A DNA stretch of 29,932 nucleotides from an uncultured Bacteroidales bacterium (GCA_937901225.1 CALCGX010000101.1:1-29932); one strand, 5' to 3'; numbered from the stretch's first letter, positions 1 through 8,851 are shown. Notes: a model not told the origin generated them from the letters alone. Numbers and translations: made by a program.

Positions 1-315
1 TTCCCTCAGTGGCTTGCGGATTCCGCGCTCACTTTTGTGGGTTCTCGTTTGCCGAATAATGCTTATGACCCGAATGGAAAAGGCGCATATTGGATACAAC
101 AACCCTTTGAGTACGGCTATGCCGACTGCCATCCAAACGATAGTATTGCTCGCTGTTCGTTTGATATTGATTGGGCAGTTACAGATGATGGCCACCCAAT
201 CTATTTGCCCTGTGTGGACTTTGTTCGCGTCTATACGGGTGTCTTCCAACAATGCGGTTGGACAGGCGAAATCTCCACCGAAATATCCCATGCCCGCGAT
301 TTGCACGTAGAATAG
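1..315 (+). CDS. C-terminal part of a secreted cell-surface protein (5' end outside window)
   Basis: The reading frame is open from the first base and ends at TAG 313-315, so only the last 104 residues are present. The tail has a FDIDWAV segment, then DFVRVYTGV, QQCGWTGE and STEIS, ending with a DLH motif close to the C-terminus. This pattern recurs at the end of Bacteroidales proteins usually annotated only as cell surface protein; I know of no established biochemical function. The signal peptide and any anchor would lie upstream. The Nudix gene starts 22 bases downstream and may share its transcript. Coding status is well supported by the family-like sequence; the function is not known. Confidence 0.75.
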   Translation, partial: FPQWLADSALTFVGSRLPNNAYDPNGKGAYWIQQPFEYGYADCHPNDSIARCSFDIDWAVTDDGHPIYLPCVDFVRVYTGVFQQCGWTGEISTEISHARDLHVE

Positions 316-337
316 ATTATTTCCTTTTGTACATCAT

Positions 338-829
338 ATGTCTGAGATTTTTCCTATCGTTAGTCCTGATGGTCAGGTTATTGGTCAAGCTAGCCGTGCG
401 CATTGCCACGATGGCAGTCATTTGTTACATCCCGTCGTTCACTTACACGTATTCTCACCATCGGGTGAACTTTATCTCCAGCGCCGTGCTATGCACAAGG
501 GGCTGCTACCCGGCTATTGGGACACAGCGGTAGGTGGTCATGTCAGTTGGGGTGAGAGCATTGAGCAGGCACTTGCTCGTGAGGTAAAAGAGGAGATCGG
601 CATCACGGATTATGTGCCTGAACATGTGGAAACTTATCGTTATGATAGCGATCGCGAGAGTGAGATGGTGCATGTCTTTCGCACCACGTACGCAGGTCCA
701 TTTTTCTGGAACGATGGCGAAGTAATGGATGGCAGGTTTTGGAGCAAAGCTGAACTTCGCGAAGCGTTGGGTAAGAACATCCTAACTCCCAATCTCGAAA
801 TGGAACTTCAACGCTTTGGGTTTATCTAA
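338..829 (+). CDS. Nudix hydrolase
   Basis: A 163-residue single-domain Nudix protein. The Nudix box GX5EX7REUXEEXGU is complete at residues 67-89 (G67, E73, R81-E82, E85-E86, G88), so the metal-binding glutamates are present and the enzyme should cleave a nucleoside-diphosphate-linked or similar pyrophosphate substrate. The N-terminus (VSPDGQVIGQASR, then HPVVHLHVFS and LYLQRR) resembles the YfcD/isopentenyl-diphosphate-isomerase-like branch of the superfamily. Substrate cannot be read from sequence. The ATG at 338 is the natural start; it follows the upstream gene by 22 bases. The protein is expected to be cytosolic. A strong hairpin at 991-1024 lies downstream. Confidence 0.9.
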   Translation: MSEIFPIVSPDGQVIGQASRAHCHDGSHLLHPVVHLHVFSPSGELYLQRRAMHKGLLPGYWDTAVGGHVSWGESIEQALAREVKEEIGITDYVPEHVETYRYDSDRESEMVHVFRTTYAGPFFWNDGEVMDGRFWSKAELREALGKNILTPNLEMELQRFGFI

Positions 830-990
830 AAACAACGGCTACCCATCGAAATAGATATGGAACTCTATCGTTATGAACCCGTCATGAACCCGTAAAAGAC
901 AGGGAATAGACTGAGAAGCAAAACTTACGTTCTCCGTTATACCTCCGTAATCCCTCCGTAAAAAGTAACTAGAAATAAGGGCGTAACAAT

Positions 991-1024
991 AACTAGGGCA
1001 TGCTCATTCAAGCATGCCCTAGTT
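991..1024. terminator. Bidirectional hairpin between Nudix gene and mdh
   Basis: A perfect 14-bp inverted repeat (AACTAGGGCATGCT at 991-1004, its complement at 1011-1024) encloses a 6-base loop. It sits between two convergent genes, the plus-strand Nudix hydrolase and minus-strand mdh, where a shared terminator is expected. Neither side has a clean T tract, so its efficiency as an intrinsic terminator is uncertain. The preceding 830-990 contains only short repeated words (ATGAACCCGT twice, at 873-882 and 884-893) and no gene. Confidence 0.7.
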
Positions 1025-1076
1025 GTATGTTAAAAAGCTTTACGCTCGCATGCGAGCTGTTTCAAAAGTTCTGGGA

Positions 1077-2018
1077 TTAGAGAACGCCAATCTCTTTCAA
1101 GACAGCAGTAGTTTTAGCGACAGCCTCCTCGCTTGCTGCGAAAAGTGCCTTCTCTGCCTCGTTCAATGGCAACTCAACGATCTTCTCAATACCGTTCTTA
1201 CCAATGATACATGGAACACCAATAGTGATATCGTTGTAGCCATACTCTCCCTCAAGGTATGCAGAACATGGGATCATCTTCTTTTGGTCGTTGATTACGC
1301 TATCTGCTACAGCAGCTGCGGCTGCACCTGGAGCCATCCATGCGCTAGTACCGAGCAAACCAGTCAAGGTTGCACCACCTACCATAGTAGCTTTTGCTAC
1401 CTCTTCCAACTCCTCTGCACTCAACATACTGCTCACTGGCATACCCTTGTAAGTAGCGTAGCGAGTCATAGGAATCATAGTGGTATCACCGTGACCACCA
1501 ATTACAAAGCCCTCTACCTCGTTAGCGTTGCAACCCAACTTTTGGCTCAAGAAATATTTGAAACGGCTACTATCCAAAGCACCACCCATACCAATCACGC
1601 GATTGCGTGGCAAGCCAAGTGCTTTGTAGGTCAAATAAGCCATGGTATCCATAGGGTTAGATACCACTACGAGAATTGCGTTTGGAGAGTAAGTAAGGAT
1701 TTGGTTAGCAACGCTTTTCACGATACCTGCGTTCACACCAATCAACTCCTCACGGGTCATACCTGGTTTACGTGGAAGACCTGATGTGATTACCACTACA
1801 TCACTACCTGCGGTTGCGCTATAGTCGTTGGTTACACCTTTTACTACGGTGTCAAAGCCCAACAATTGAGCAGTTTGCATGATGTCCATTGCCTTGCCTT
1901 CTGCAACGCCTTCCTTAATGTCGATCAATACGACTTCGCTGGCTACTTTCTTTACTGCCAACACATTTGCGCATGTAGCACCTACATTACCTGCGCCTAC
2001 AACGGTTACTTTTGACAT
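1077..2018 (-). CDS. mdh: Malate dehydrogenase
   Basis: A 313-residue NAD-dependent malate dehydrogenase of the LDH-like type, interconverting malate and oxaloacetate in central carbon metabolism. The Rossmann GAGNVG motif is at residues 8-13. The mobile loop LPRKPGMTR carries R83 and R89; an arginine at the specificity position favours oxaloacetate over pyruvate. N121 (SNPMD), D149, R152 and the catalytic H176 (GGHGD) are all present. Length is normal for the family and no residue is missing. The start is ATG at 2018, about 45 bases downstream of the start point predicted from the promoter at 2071-2102. The gene is divergent from gpmI. Confidence 0.97.
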   Translation of the reverse strand: MSKVTVVGAGNVGATCANVLAVKKVASEVVLIDIKEGVAEGKAMDIMQTAQLLGFDTVVKGVTNDYSATAGSDVVVITSGLPRKPGMTREELIGVNAGIVKSVANQILTYSPNAILVVVSNPMDTMAYLTYKALGLPRNRVIGMGGALDSSRFKYFLSQKLGCNANEVEGFVIGGHGDTTMIPMTRYATYKGMPVSSMLSAEELEEVAKATMVGGATLTGLLGTSAWMAPGAAAAAVADSVINDQKKMIPCSAYLEGEYGYNDITIGVPCIIGKNGIEKIVELPLNEAEKALFAASEEAVAKTTAVLKEIGVL

Positions 2019-2070
2019 AATTTTGATAAATTAGTATTATTTTTAGTTACACAATTTTGCAAACAACGCA

Positions 2071-2102
2071 CAAAGGTAGTATAATTTTTGTAAATACGCA
2101 AA
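2071..2102 (-). promoter_or_regulatory. Promoter of mdh
   Basis: On the minus strand there is a -7 box TACCTTTG (2078-2071) and a -33 box TTTG (2102-2099), 20 bases apart. This matches the known primary sigma promoter of Bacteroidetes. Confidence 0.85.
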
Positions 2103-2147
2103 TTTTAGTCGCATTTTGTATAGTTAAAGTGGCAAATATAGGATATA

Positions 2148-2179
2148 TTTGTTTTTTTCAAAAAAAAGCAGTACCTTTG
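2148..2179 (+). promoter_or_regulatory. Promoter of gpmI
   Basis: The -33 box TTTG (2148-2151) and -7 box TACCTTTG (2172-2179) are 20 bases apart, with an A-rich stretch just before the -7 box. The predicted 5' leader to gpmI is about 60 bases. Confidence 0.85.
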
Positions 2180-2247
2180 CAAGTTGATTGATATGCTATC
2201 GCATTTTGCGGCAAAACGTAAGAAAATAACTATAAAAATATACAACT

Positions 2248-3777
2248 ATGTCAAAAGCATTACTTATGATTCTCGACGGCTGGGGAATCGGAAACAAATC
2301 ACAAGCCGACGCTATCTCTTGCACTCCAACCCCACATTGGGACGCATTGTTGGAGAAGTACCCACACAGCCAACTCCAAGCCAGTGGCGAAAACGTGGGT
2401 TTGCCTGATGGACAAATGGGTAACTCCGAAGTGGGGCACCTCAATATTGGCGCAGGTCGCGTGGTATATCAAGACCTCGTGAAGATCAACCGCGCTTGCA
2501 AAGACGGTAGCATCCTTGAAAATCCAGAAATCAAATCTGCTTTCGGTTATGCTAAGGAAACAGGCAAGAAGCTCCACCTTATGGGATTGACCTCTAACGG
2601 TGGTGTACACTCTTCTTTCGACCACTTGTTCTACCTATGCGATATCGCTAAAACCTACGGATTAGACGGCAAAACCTTTATCCACTGCTTCATGGACGGC
2701 CGTGACACCGACCCTAAGTCTGGTCTCGGTTTTATCGACCAATTGCAACAACACTTAGCTACCAGCTGCGGTGAGATCGCTTCTATCCAAGGTCGCTTCT
2801 ACGCCATGGACCGCGACAAACGTTGGGAGCGCGTGAAAGTGGCTTACGACTGTATCGTTAAGGGCGAAGGCAAAGCAGCAGAAGACATGCTCAAGGCCGT
2901 TGAGGAGAGCTATGCAGAGGGTGTAACCGATGAGTTTATCAAACCTATCGTACATGTGCGTGACGGCAAGCCAGTGGCTACCATCGAGGAGGGCGATGTA
3001 GTGATCTTCTTCAACTATCGCAACGACCGCGCCAAAGAGCTCACCATCGTGCTCACTCAACAAGACATGCCAGAGAATGGTATGACCACCATTCCTAACC
3101 TCCAATACTACTGCATGACCCCATACGATTCTTCTTTCCAAGGCTTGCACATCCTCTTCCCAAAAGAGAACGTACAAAACACCATGGGTGAGATCGTTAG
3201 CAACGCAGGCCTCAAGCAACTCCGTATCGCTGAGACCGAGAAGTTCGCACACGTGACCTTCTTCTTCAACGGCGGCCGCGAGGCAGAGTACGCAGGCGAG
3301 GAGCGTATCCTTATCCCTTCACCAAAGGTAGCTACCTACGACCTCCAACCTGAGATGTCTGCTCCAGAGGTGACTGAGGCACTCTGCGAGGCACTTGATA
3401 CACAGAAGTACGACTATATCACCCTCAACTTCGCCAATGGCGACATGGTGGGTCACACAGGTGTGTATGCAGCTATCGAGAAGGCGGTTAAAACTATCGA
3501 TGAATGCGTGGATAAAGTGGTGAATACCGCTCTCAAGAATGACTATGAGATCATTATCATCGCGGACCACGGTAACTGCGACAATGCTATCAATGCCGAC
3601 GGTTCACCTAACACCGCGCACTCACTCAACCCAGTGCCATTCGTGTATGTGAGCAAAGAGCACACCGATGCGAAATTGGAAGATGGTATTCTCGCTGACG
3701 TGGCTCCATCCCTCTGCCACATCCTCGGCATCGAGCAACCAGCAGAAATGACAGGACATAACCTCATTAAGAATTAA
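2248..3777 (+). CDS. gpmI: 2,3-bisphosphoglycerate-independent phosphoglycerate mutase
   Basis: A 509-residue cofactor-independent phosphoglycerate mutase, which interconverts 3- and 2-phosphoglycerate in glycolysis through a phosphoserine intermediate. It belongs to the alkaline-phosphatase superfamily. Visible metal and catalytic features are LDGWG (D10), the nucleophile S60 in MGNSEVGH, the FMDGRDTDP stretch, NYRNDRAKEL and the C-terminal ADHGN metal motif. Length is typical. The coding sequence is rich in CTC, ATC, AAC and other C-ending codons, unlike the TTG/GTG-rich mreB run further on, which fits high expression. The ychF gene follows after only 5 bases, so the two are very likely cotranscribed from the promoter at 2148-2179. 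Confidence 0.97.
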   Translation: MSKALLMILDGWGIGNKSQADAISCTPTPHWDALLEKYPHSQLQASGENVGLPDGQMGNSEVGHLNIGAGRVVYQDLVKINRACKDGSILENPEIKSAFGYAKETGKKLHLMGLTSNGGVHSSFDHLFYLCDIAKTYGLDGKTFIHCFMDGRDTDPKSGLGFIDQLQQHLATSCGEIASIQGRFYAMDRDKRWERVKVAYDCIVKGEGKAAEDMLKAVEESYAEGVTDEFIKPIVHVRDGKPVATIEEGDVVIFFNYRNDRAKELTIVLTQQDMPENGMTTIPNLQYYCMTPYDSSFQGLHILFPKENVQNTMGEIVSNAGLKQLRIAETEKFAHVTFFFNGGREAEYAGEERILIPSPKVATYDLQPEMSAPEVTEALCEALDTQKYDYITLNFANGDMVGHTGVYAAIEKAVKTIDECVDKVVNTALKNDYEIIIIADHGNCDNAINADGSPNTAHSLNPVPFVYVSKEHTDAKLEDGILADVAPSLCHILGIEQPAEMTGHNLIKN

Positions 3778-3782
3778 GAATT

Positions 3783-4889
3783 ATGGCACTTCAGTGTGGT
3801 ATAGTAGGACTTCCTAATGTCGGCAAATCGACCCTCTTCAATTGCCTTAGCAACGCCAAGGCACAATCGGCGAACTTCCCTTTCTGTACGATTGAACCTA
3901 ATGTAGGTGTGATCACCGTACCAGACGAGCGTCTCATCAAGCTTGGCGAGCTCTGCAAACCAGAGCGCGGTGTCATCCCAACCACCGTTGAAATCGTCGA
4001 TATTGCGGGATTGGTGAAGGGTGCAAGCAAAGGCGAAGGACTTGGGAACAAGTTCCTCGCGAATATCCGCGAGACAGACGCCATCATCCACGTGCTCCGT
4101 TGCTTCGACGACGATAACGTGGTACACGTGGACGGCTCTGTGGATCCTATCCGAGATAAAGATATTATTGATGCAGAGCTCCAACTCAAGGACCTTGAGA
4201 CCGTGGAGTCACGCATCCAAAAGATTGAGAAACAAGTGCGCGTCGGTGGCGACAAACAAGCCAAAGTGGCACTCGATGTACTTCTTAAGTACCGCGAAGC
4301 GCTCTCACAAGGCAAGTCTGCTCGCACCGTGGAACTCATCAACAAGGACGAAGAACTCGTGGCTAAAGAGACGATGCTTCTCACTAGCAAACCAGTCCTT
4401 TATGTCTGCAACGTGGACGAAAACTCTGCTGTCAATGGCAACAAATATGTAGAGCAAGTGCGCGAGGCTGTCAAGGACGAGAATGCACAAGTGCTTATCG
4501 TAGCTGCTAAGATTGAGAGCGAGATAGCCGAACTCGAGACTTACGAAGAGCGTCAGATGTTCCTCGATGAAATCGGACTAACTGAATCAGGCGTAAGTCG
4601 TCTTATCAAGGCTGCATACGCATTGCTTGAGCTCCGTACCTTCCTCACCGCGGGTAGCGACGAGGTGCGTGCATGGACTTTCAAGGCAGGTAGCAAAGCG
4701 CCTCAATGTGCTGGTGTCATCCACTCTGATTTCGAGCGTGGTTTTATCCGTGCTGAGGTCATCAAGTACGAAGATTATATCGCACTCGGTGGCGAGTCCG
4801 CTTGCCGTCAAGCAGGTAAACTCGGCATCGAAGGCAAAGAATACATCGTGCAAGATGGCGACATCATGCACTTCCTTTTTAATGTGTAA
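3783..4889 (+). CDS. ychF: YchF/OLA1-type P-loop ATPase
   Basis: A 368-residue Obg-like ATPase. The P-loop GLPNVGKST is at residues 9-17, the switch motif DIAGL at 73-77, and the usual G4 motif NKxD is replaced by NVDE (210-213), the substitution known to give YchF proteins ATP rather than GTP preference. A coiled-coil helical insertion spans roughly 125-195, and the C-terminal TGS domain covers about 285-368. The family binds ribosomes and is linked to oxidative-stress responses and translation fidelity. It starts 5 bases after gpmI and shares its C-rich codon use, indicating one transcript and strong expression. Confidence 0.96.
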   Translation: MALQCGIVGLPNVGKSTLFNCLSNAKAQSANFPFCTIEPNVGVITVPDERLIKLGELCKPERGVIPTTVEIVDIAGLVKGASKGEGLGNKFLANIRETDAIIHVLRCFDDDNVVHVDGSVDPIRDKDIIDAELQLKDLETVESRIQKIEKQVRVGGDKQAKVALDVLLKYREALSQGKSARTVELINKDEELVAKETMLLTSKPVLYVCNVDENSAVNGNKYVEQVREAVKDENAQVLIVAAKIESEIAELETYEERQMFLDEIGLTESGVSRLIKAAYALLELRTFLTAGSDEVRAWTFKAGSKAPQCAGVIHSDFERGFIRAEVIKYEDYIALGGESACRQAGKLGIEGKEYIVQDGDIMHFLFNV

Positions 4890-5041
4890 TACAGACCGCG
4901 CTTTGCGCTACTAGAAGTCAGACCGTTGCACTGTCAGATCGCCCATTGGGCTGTCAGATATCCGACAGCGAGTGAAAGCGAGCGATCCGACAACGATAAG
5001 TGGTCCGACCTCTAACAGCGAAGCGTTCTAAAGAAATAACA

Positions 5042-6121
5042 ATGTTCGAATTCTTAAACACTTGGCTTGCCAACGGCGGCTTTTGGGTAGCAATCCCGTT
5101 GATTATCTTAGGTTGTGCCGCACTCATTAAGGGTGCTGACTTCCTCGTGGATGGTGCTTCTGCTTTGGCAAAGAAATACGGCGTGAGCGACATCGTGATC
5201 GGTCTTACCGTTGTAGCGTTCGGCACCAGTATGCCTGAATTTGTAGTGAACATGGTAGCCGTAGGGCAAGGTAGCACGGAGATTGCTATCACGAATGTCC
5301 TGGGTAGCAATATCATCAATATCTTCGTGATTTTGGGCTTCACTGCACTTATTTACCCCATTTCATCGCAAAAATCCACTCGCCGTTTTGACATACCATT
5401 CAGTCTTCTGGCAGCTCTTCTTGTATTGCTCTTTGCGGTATATAACAGCCCATCGTGGTTGCAAATAGAGCATATATTCAATATGAATATTGCCGACCCA
5501 ACCCTTAGCGACTTAGGCTCTATCCAAATGGGACAAGGCAATGGTGGATTTATTTCAGGTGTAGGTGGCAGTATTCTGCTTATCTTCTTCCTGATTTTCC
5601 TTTGGCATAACTTCAAAGGTATTGGTAGTGCCCCACAAACGGAGAGCAACGAAGAATACAAGCCTATGTCTGCAAAACGCGCCTTAGCATTAATTATCGG
5701 CGGTTTGATCGGCTTGGTCGTTGGTGGCGAGGTGATTGTCAAGAGTGCCACCTCTATCGCCCAATCGCTTGGCGTAAGCGATGCAATTATCGGTCTCACC
5801 GTAGTGGCTTTGGGTACATCGCTCCCAGAATTGGCAACCTCTTGCATGGCAGCTTTCAAGAAGAACTGCGATATTGCCCTCGGCAATGTCATCGGTAGCA
5901 ATCTCTTCAACATTTTCTTCATCCTTGGTACAAGCGCATGCGTCAAAGCACTGCCTGGTTACCACGGATTGGAGACAGATGCAATGATGGCTGCTTTGGG
6001 TAGTGTCATGGTAATGCTCTTTGTGTATCTGACCAAGAAGCACGAGATCAAGCGTTGGCACGGAGCCATCCTCCTCCTCACCTACGCTGCCTACCTCACT
6101 TATCGTATCCTCAGCCTCTAA
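5042..6121 (+). CDS. Sodium/calcium exchanger-type (CaCA family, YrbG-like) membrane protein
   Basis: A 359-residue inner-membrane cation exchanger with the two inverted alpha repeats that define the CaCA family. The signature GTSMPE is at residues 61-66 and GTSLPE at 258-263, each followed by a VLGSN or VIGSN segment and NIF. The acidic residues of both repeats (E66, E263), which bind cations in this family, are present. A short hydrophilic loop near the middle separates the halves. ATG 5042 was chosen because it gives the usual short N-terminus; an in-frame extension from 5000 would add a polar stretch unlike the family. Whether calcium or another ion is exchanged cannot be told. It is followed by a metal transporter gene 41 bases on. 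Confidence 0.92.
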   Translation: MFEFLNTWLANGGFWVAIPLIILGCAALIKGADFLVDGASALAKKYGVSDIVIGLTVVAFGTSMPEFVVNMVAVGQGSTEIAITNVLGSNIINIFVILGFTALIYPISSQKSTRRFDIPFSLLAALLVLLFAVYNSPSWLQIEHIFNMNIADPTLSDLGSIQMGQGNGGFISGVGGSILLIFFLIFLWHNFKGIGSAPQTESNEEYKPMSAKRALALIIGGLIGLVVGGEVIVKSATSIAQSLGVSDAIIGLTVVALGTSLPELATSCMAAFKKNCDIALGNVIGSNLFNIFFILGTSACVKALPGYHGLETDAMMAALGSVMVMLFVYLTKKHEIKRWHGAILLLTYAAYLTYRILSL

Positions 6122-6162
6122 CCACTAAACAGCAGCGAAGCGTTCACTAAACACTAAACAAC

Positions 6163-6936
6163 ATGCACCTCATACTAACCCTTCCCTTCCTCGGCACCGC
6201 CTTGGGCGCAGCCATGGTCTTCTTGCTACGAGGCAAGATGAGCGACCTGCTGCGTAAGTTGCTCTTGGGATTTGCATCGGGAGTGATGGTGGCAGCATCG
6301 GTATGGTCATTGCTCATCCCTAGTTTGGAGATGAGTGCCGAAGCAGGGGGCACCACTTGGTTACCCGCAGCGGTAGGATTCGTGTTAGGCATACTCTTTC
6401 TATTATTGCTCGACACCCTTATCCCTCACTTGCATATCGGAGCAGATCAGCCCGAAGGATTAACTCGCAACTGCCAATGGAAGCGCACCACCATGCTTTC
6501 GGTAGCAGTTACCCTGCACAATATCCCTGAAGGTATGGCTGTGGGGGTAATACTCGCCAGTGCCATGGCAGAAGGAAGTATGATACCTATGTCCGCAGCA
6601 TGGGCATTAGCGATAGGTATTACTATACAGAACTTCCCCGAAGGTGCCATCCTCTCCATGCCTCTTCACTCAGAAGGTATGGGCAAGGGCAAAGCATTTG
6701 CAACAGGTGCATTATCTGGAATAGTCGAACCGATAGCGAGCATATTGACTATGCTACTTATCGGATTCATTTCCCCCGCCCTACCTTACCTATTGGCTTT
6801 CGCTGCGGGAGCGATGATGTATGTAGTGATTGAGGAACTTATCCCTGAAGCGCAAGCCGAACCGCACAGCAATATCCCTACGCTGGGATTCACCGCAGGG
6901 TTTGTACTGATGATGGTGTTGGATTACGCGTTATGA
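6163..6936 (+). CDS. ZIP-family divalent metal transporter (GufA-like)
   Basis: A 257-residue polytopic membrane protein of the ZIP family, which moves zinc, iron or related divalent cations into the cytosol. The metal-site motifs are HNIPEGMAVG (residues 119-128) and QNFPEGA (156-162), the arrangement of the GufA branch. A later VIEELIPEAQ segment is also typical. A leader hexamer region shared with the upstream exchanger gene (CAGCGAAGCGTTC, at 6133-6145) precedes it. The 3' end overlaps the convergent acyltransferase gene by 13 bases. Metal specificity is not resolvable from sequence. Confidence 0.92.
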   Translation: MHLILTLPFLGTALGAAMVFLLRGKMSDLLRKLLLGFASGVMVAASVWSLLIPSLEMSAEAGGTTWLPAAVGFVLGILFLLLLDTLIPHLHIGADQPEGLTRNCQWKRTTMLSVAVTLHNIPEGMAVGVILASAMAEGSMIPMSAAWALAIGITIQNFPEGAILSMPLHSEGMGKGKAFATGALSGIVEPIASILTMLLIGFISPALPYLLAFAAGAMMYVVIEELIPEAQAEPHSNIPTLGFTAGFVLMMVLDYAL

Positions 6937-7640
6937 ATTCCAGACTCTACCTTCGTACGAAGATGCGCCATAGTTTCATTGATATCAGCGAATTGAGAAA
7001 TATCAATTGGTTCACCTATATGTAAACGCACGCGCGCGCGAGGATTAACAAATGCTTGTCCACTTGGCATAGCTTCGTAAAATCCTGTTAATGAAAGTGG
7101 AACTACTGGAAGGTTCAAATCCATTGCAATCTTAAACGCTCCCTGCTTAAAGCGCCCCATTTCACCTGTCTTTGTACGAGTTCCCTCTGGGAAGATTACA
7201 GTAGATATACCATCTACTAATTCTTTTTTTACAAGTTCCACACTTTGTAATGCTGCACGTGGATTGCTACGATCTACAAAAATATGACCAGCCACTGCAC
7301 AAGCAGTTCCTACAAATGGAACCTTGCGCAACTCTTTTTTCATTAACCACTTAAAGTTATTTGGCAGCCAACCATACACAGCAAACACGTCTAAAAATGA
7401 TTGGTGATTAGCTACAAACACATACGATTGCTTGGGATTGACGTGCTCCTTACCTGTCACTGTGATAGGCACAAGCAAAAACCAAAGCACGCTACGCGAC
7501 CACAATACTTGTACCGTACGAGGCGCTTTACCATTCTTCCAAGGAAAGCAAATAATAGTAAAGATGGCAGTAAATAATGTAGCAATTATTACCAATGGAA
7601 AACCAATTAGATATTGGTAAAGGATGTAAAGGAATTTCAT
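6924..7640 (-). CDS. plsC: 1-acyl-sn-glycerol-3-phosphate acyltransferase
   Basis: A 238-residue PlsC-family acyltransferase, the enzyme that turns lysophosphatidic acid into phosphatidic acid at the inner membrane. The N-terminus has a hydrophobic membrane segment (about residues 3-32). The catalytic motif NHQSFLD is at 78-84 (H79 and D84), and the glycerophosphate-binding motif FPEGTR is at 150-155. VPLSLTGFYEAMP near 190 fits the later family motif. It lies 32 bases downstream of the PfkB kinase gene on the same strand and has no recognisable promoter of its own, so the two probably form an operon. Confidence 0.93.
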   Translation of the reverse strand: MKFLYILYQYLIGFPLVIIATLFTAIFTIICFPWKNGKAPRTVQVLWSRSVLWFLLVPITVTGKEHVNPKQSYVFVANHQSFLDVFAVYGWLPNNFKWLMKKELRKVPFVGTACAVAGHIFVDRSNPRAALQSVELVKKELVDGISTVIFPEGTRTKTGEMGRFKQGAFKIAMDLNLPVVPLSLTGFYEAMPSGQAFVNPRARVRLHIGEPIDISQFADINETMAHLRTKVESGIHNA

Positions 7641-7672
7641 ATAAAGTTGTATTATAAATTATAAAACTGTAT

Positions 7673-8671
7673 TTAGAATTTTAGTTTATGCATAAATCCA
7701 CGATAAAGGGCACATATGCGACGAATTTCATCCCATGTCTCATCGGGAAGTTTCGTACCCACGATCTCAACCACACGTCCTGCTGCAATTGTACCTATTT
7801 CACCGCAGCGACGCAAGTCAAAGCCATCGGATAAAGCGTGCAGAAAACCACCTGCATAAAGATCACCAGCACCTGTAGAATCAAGGCAATTAGATGTGAT
7901 GGCACCAATATGATAGAGTTGCCCTCCCTGGCGTACATACGAACCACGTTTACCCACCTTTACAATCGCTATATCGCATTGTCCCGCAATGTTCTCAACC
8001 GATTCTTCTGGGTTGAGATGGGTATAAGCAAACGATTCATCTTCATTAGCAAAGACAATATCCACATATTTATATATAAGGTCTTTCAGAAATTGGTGGT
8101 TATCGTTTACTACATTGTAACTCGCAAGATCAAGCGAAACAGTGCAACCTTGCTCTTTAGCAGTTCGTAAAGCGGTTTCTATCAGTTCGTGATCCTGAAC
8201 AAGATATCCCTCTACATGACAGATATCATATCCTACAAATGCTTCTTTTCGGATATCCTCTGCGTGGAGATCCGCAGCAGCACCAAGGTAAGTACAAAAA
8301 GTTCGTTCGCCATCAGGAGTAATCAATACGATACAACATCCTGACATAAGAGAAGAAGTAAGGAGGAGTGGTTTAACATTGTTTTTAATCAAGTCTTCAC
8401 GATAAAAACTACCAACTTCATCACAACCTATTTTGCCAATAAAAGCCGCTTTTCCACCCAATTGGGCAATAGTAGCAACCGTATTAGAAGCACTACCTCC
8501 TGCTACAAGGTGCTTACGCACAGAAATAAATCGTTTTTGAATTTGTTCCAACTGCTCAGCATTGATAAGATTCATGCTCCCTTTTGGGAAACCAATTTCG
8601 CGAAGATCTCCTTCTGATACTTGTAGAAGAATATCTGTCAAAGCATTTCCTAAACCTAAAACTCGTTTCAT
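7673..8671 (-). CDS. PfkB-family carbohydrate/nucleoside kinase (adenosine-kinase-like)
   Basis: A 332-residue ribokinase/PfkB-superfamily kinase. The first signature GGSASNT is at residues 58-64, followed by IGKIGCDEVG, and the second signature DSTGAGD at 264-270 supplies the anion hole and catalytic base D270. The GLGNALTDIL start and overall pattern resemble proteins annotated as adenosine kinase in Bacteroidales; substrate remains an inference. It is the first gene of a minus-strand pair with plsC. A -7-like TATCTTTG lies upstream at 8755-8748 on the minus strand. Confidence 0.9.
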   Translation of the reverse strand: MKRVLGLGNALTDILLQVSEGDLREIGFPKGSMNLINAEQLEQIQKRFISVRKHLVAGGSASNTVATIAQLGGKAAFIGKIGCDEVGSFYREDLIKNNVKPLLLTSSLMSGCCIVLITPDGERTFCTYLGAAADLHAEDIRKEAFVGYDICHVEGYLVQDHELIETALRTAKEQGCTVSLDLASYNVVNDNHQFLKDLIYKYVDIVFANEDESFAYTHLNPEESVENIAGQCDIAIVKVGKRGSYVRQGGQLYHIGAITSNCLDSTGAGDLYAGGFLHALSDGFDLRRCGEIGTIAAGRVVEIVGTKLPDETWDEIRRICALYRGFMHKLKF

Positions 8672-8747
8672 TTTGTATTTTTGGGTTAAAATTTGCTATT
8701 TTTAAGCCTAAACATGGCTATTTTTGAGTCAAAAACAAAATTTTCTG

Positions 8748-8755
8748 CAAAGATA
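8748..8755 (-). promoter_or_regulatory. Possible -7 element for the PfkB kinase gene
   Basis: TATCTTTG reads on the minus strand 77 bases upstream of the start codon. No TTTG is found at the right distance for a -33 box, so this is a partial match only. Confidence 0.45.
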
Positions 8756-8775
8756 GTAATTTTTTTTGAAAAAAA

Positions 8776-8807
8776 CTTGCTCATATAAAAAAAAAGTAGT
8801 ACTTTTG
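8776..8807 (+). promoter_or_regulatory. Promoter of tRNA-Asn
   Basis: The -33 box CTTG (8776-8779) and -7 box TACTTTTG (8800-8807) are 20 bases apart. The predicted start lies about 40 bases before the tRNA. Confidence 0.75.
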
Positions 8808-8851
8808 CACCCGATTTCGGAAATGAAACGATTTACGAGGTCAAAAATACT

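Noticed and set aside
1023..1784. Long plus-strand open frame opposite mdh (253 codons)
   Set aside because: The predicted protein has low-complexity Cys/His/Thr-rich sequence with no family pattern, whereas the opposite strand is a complete malate dehydrogenase.
2755..3252. Minus-strand open frame opposite gpmI (165 codons)
   Set aside because: It mirrors the codon bias of gpmI and has no recognisable protein features.
5000..5041. Upstream start for the cation exchanger
   Set aside because: The extra 14 residues are polar and derive from repeat-like non-coding sequence; the family starts directly with a hydrophobic segment.
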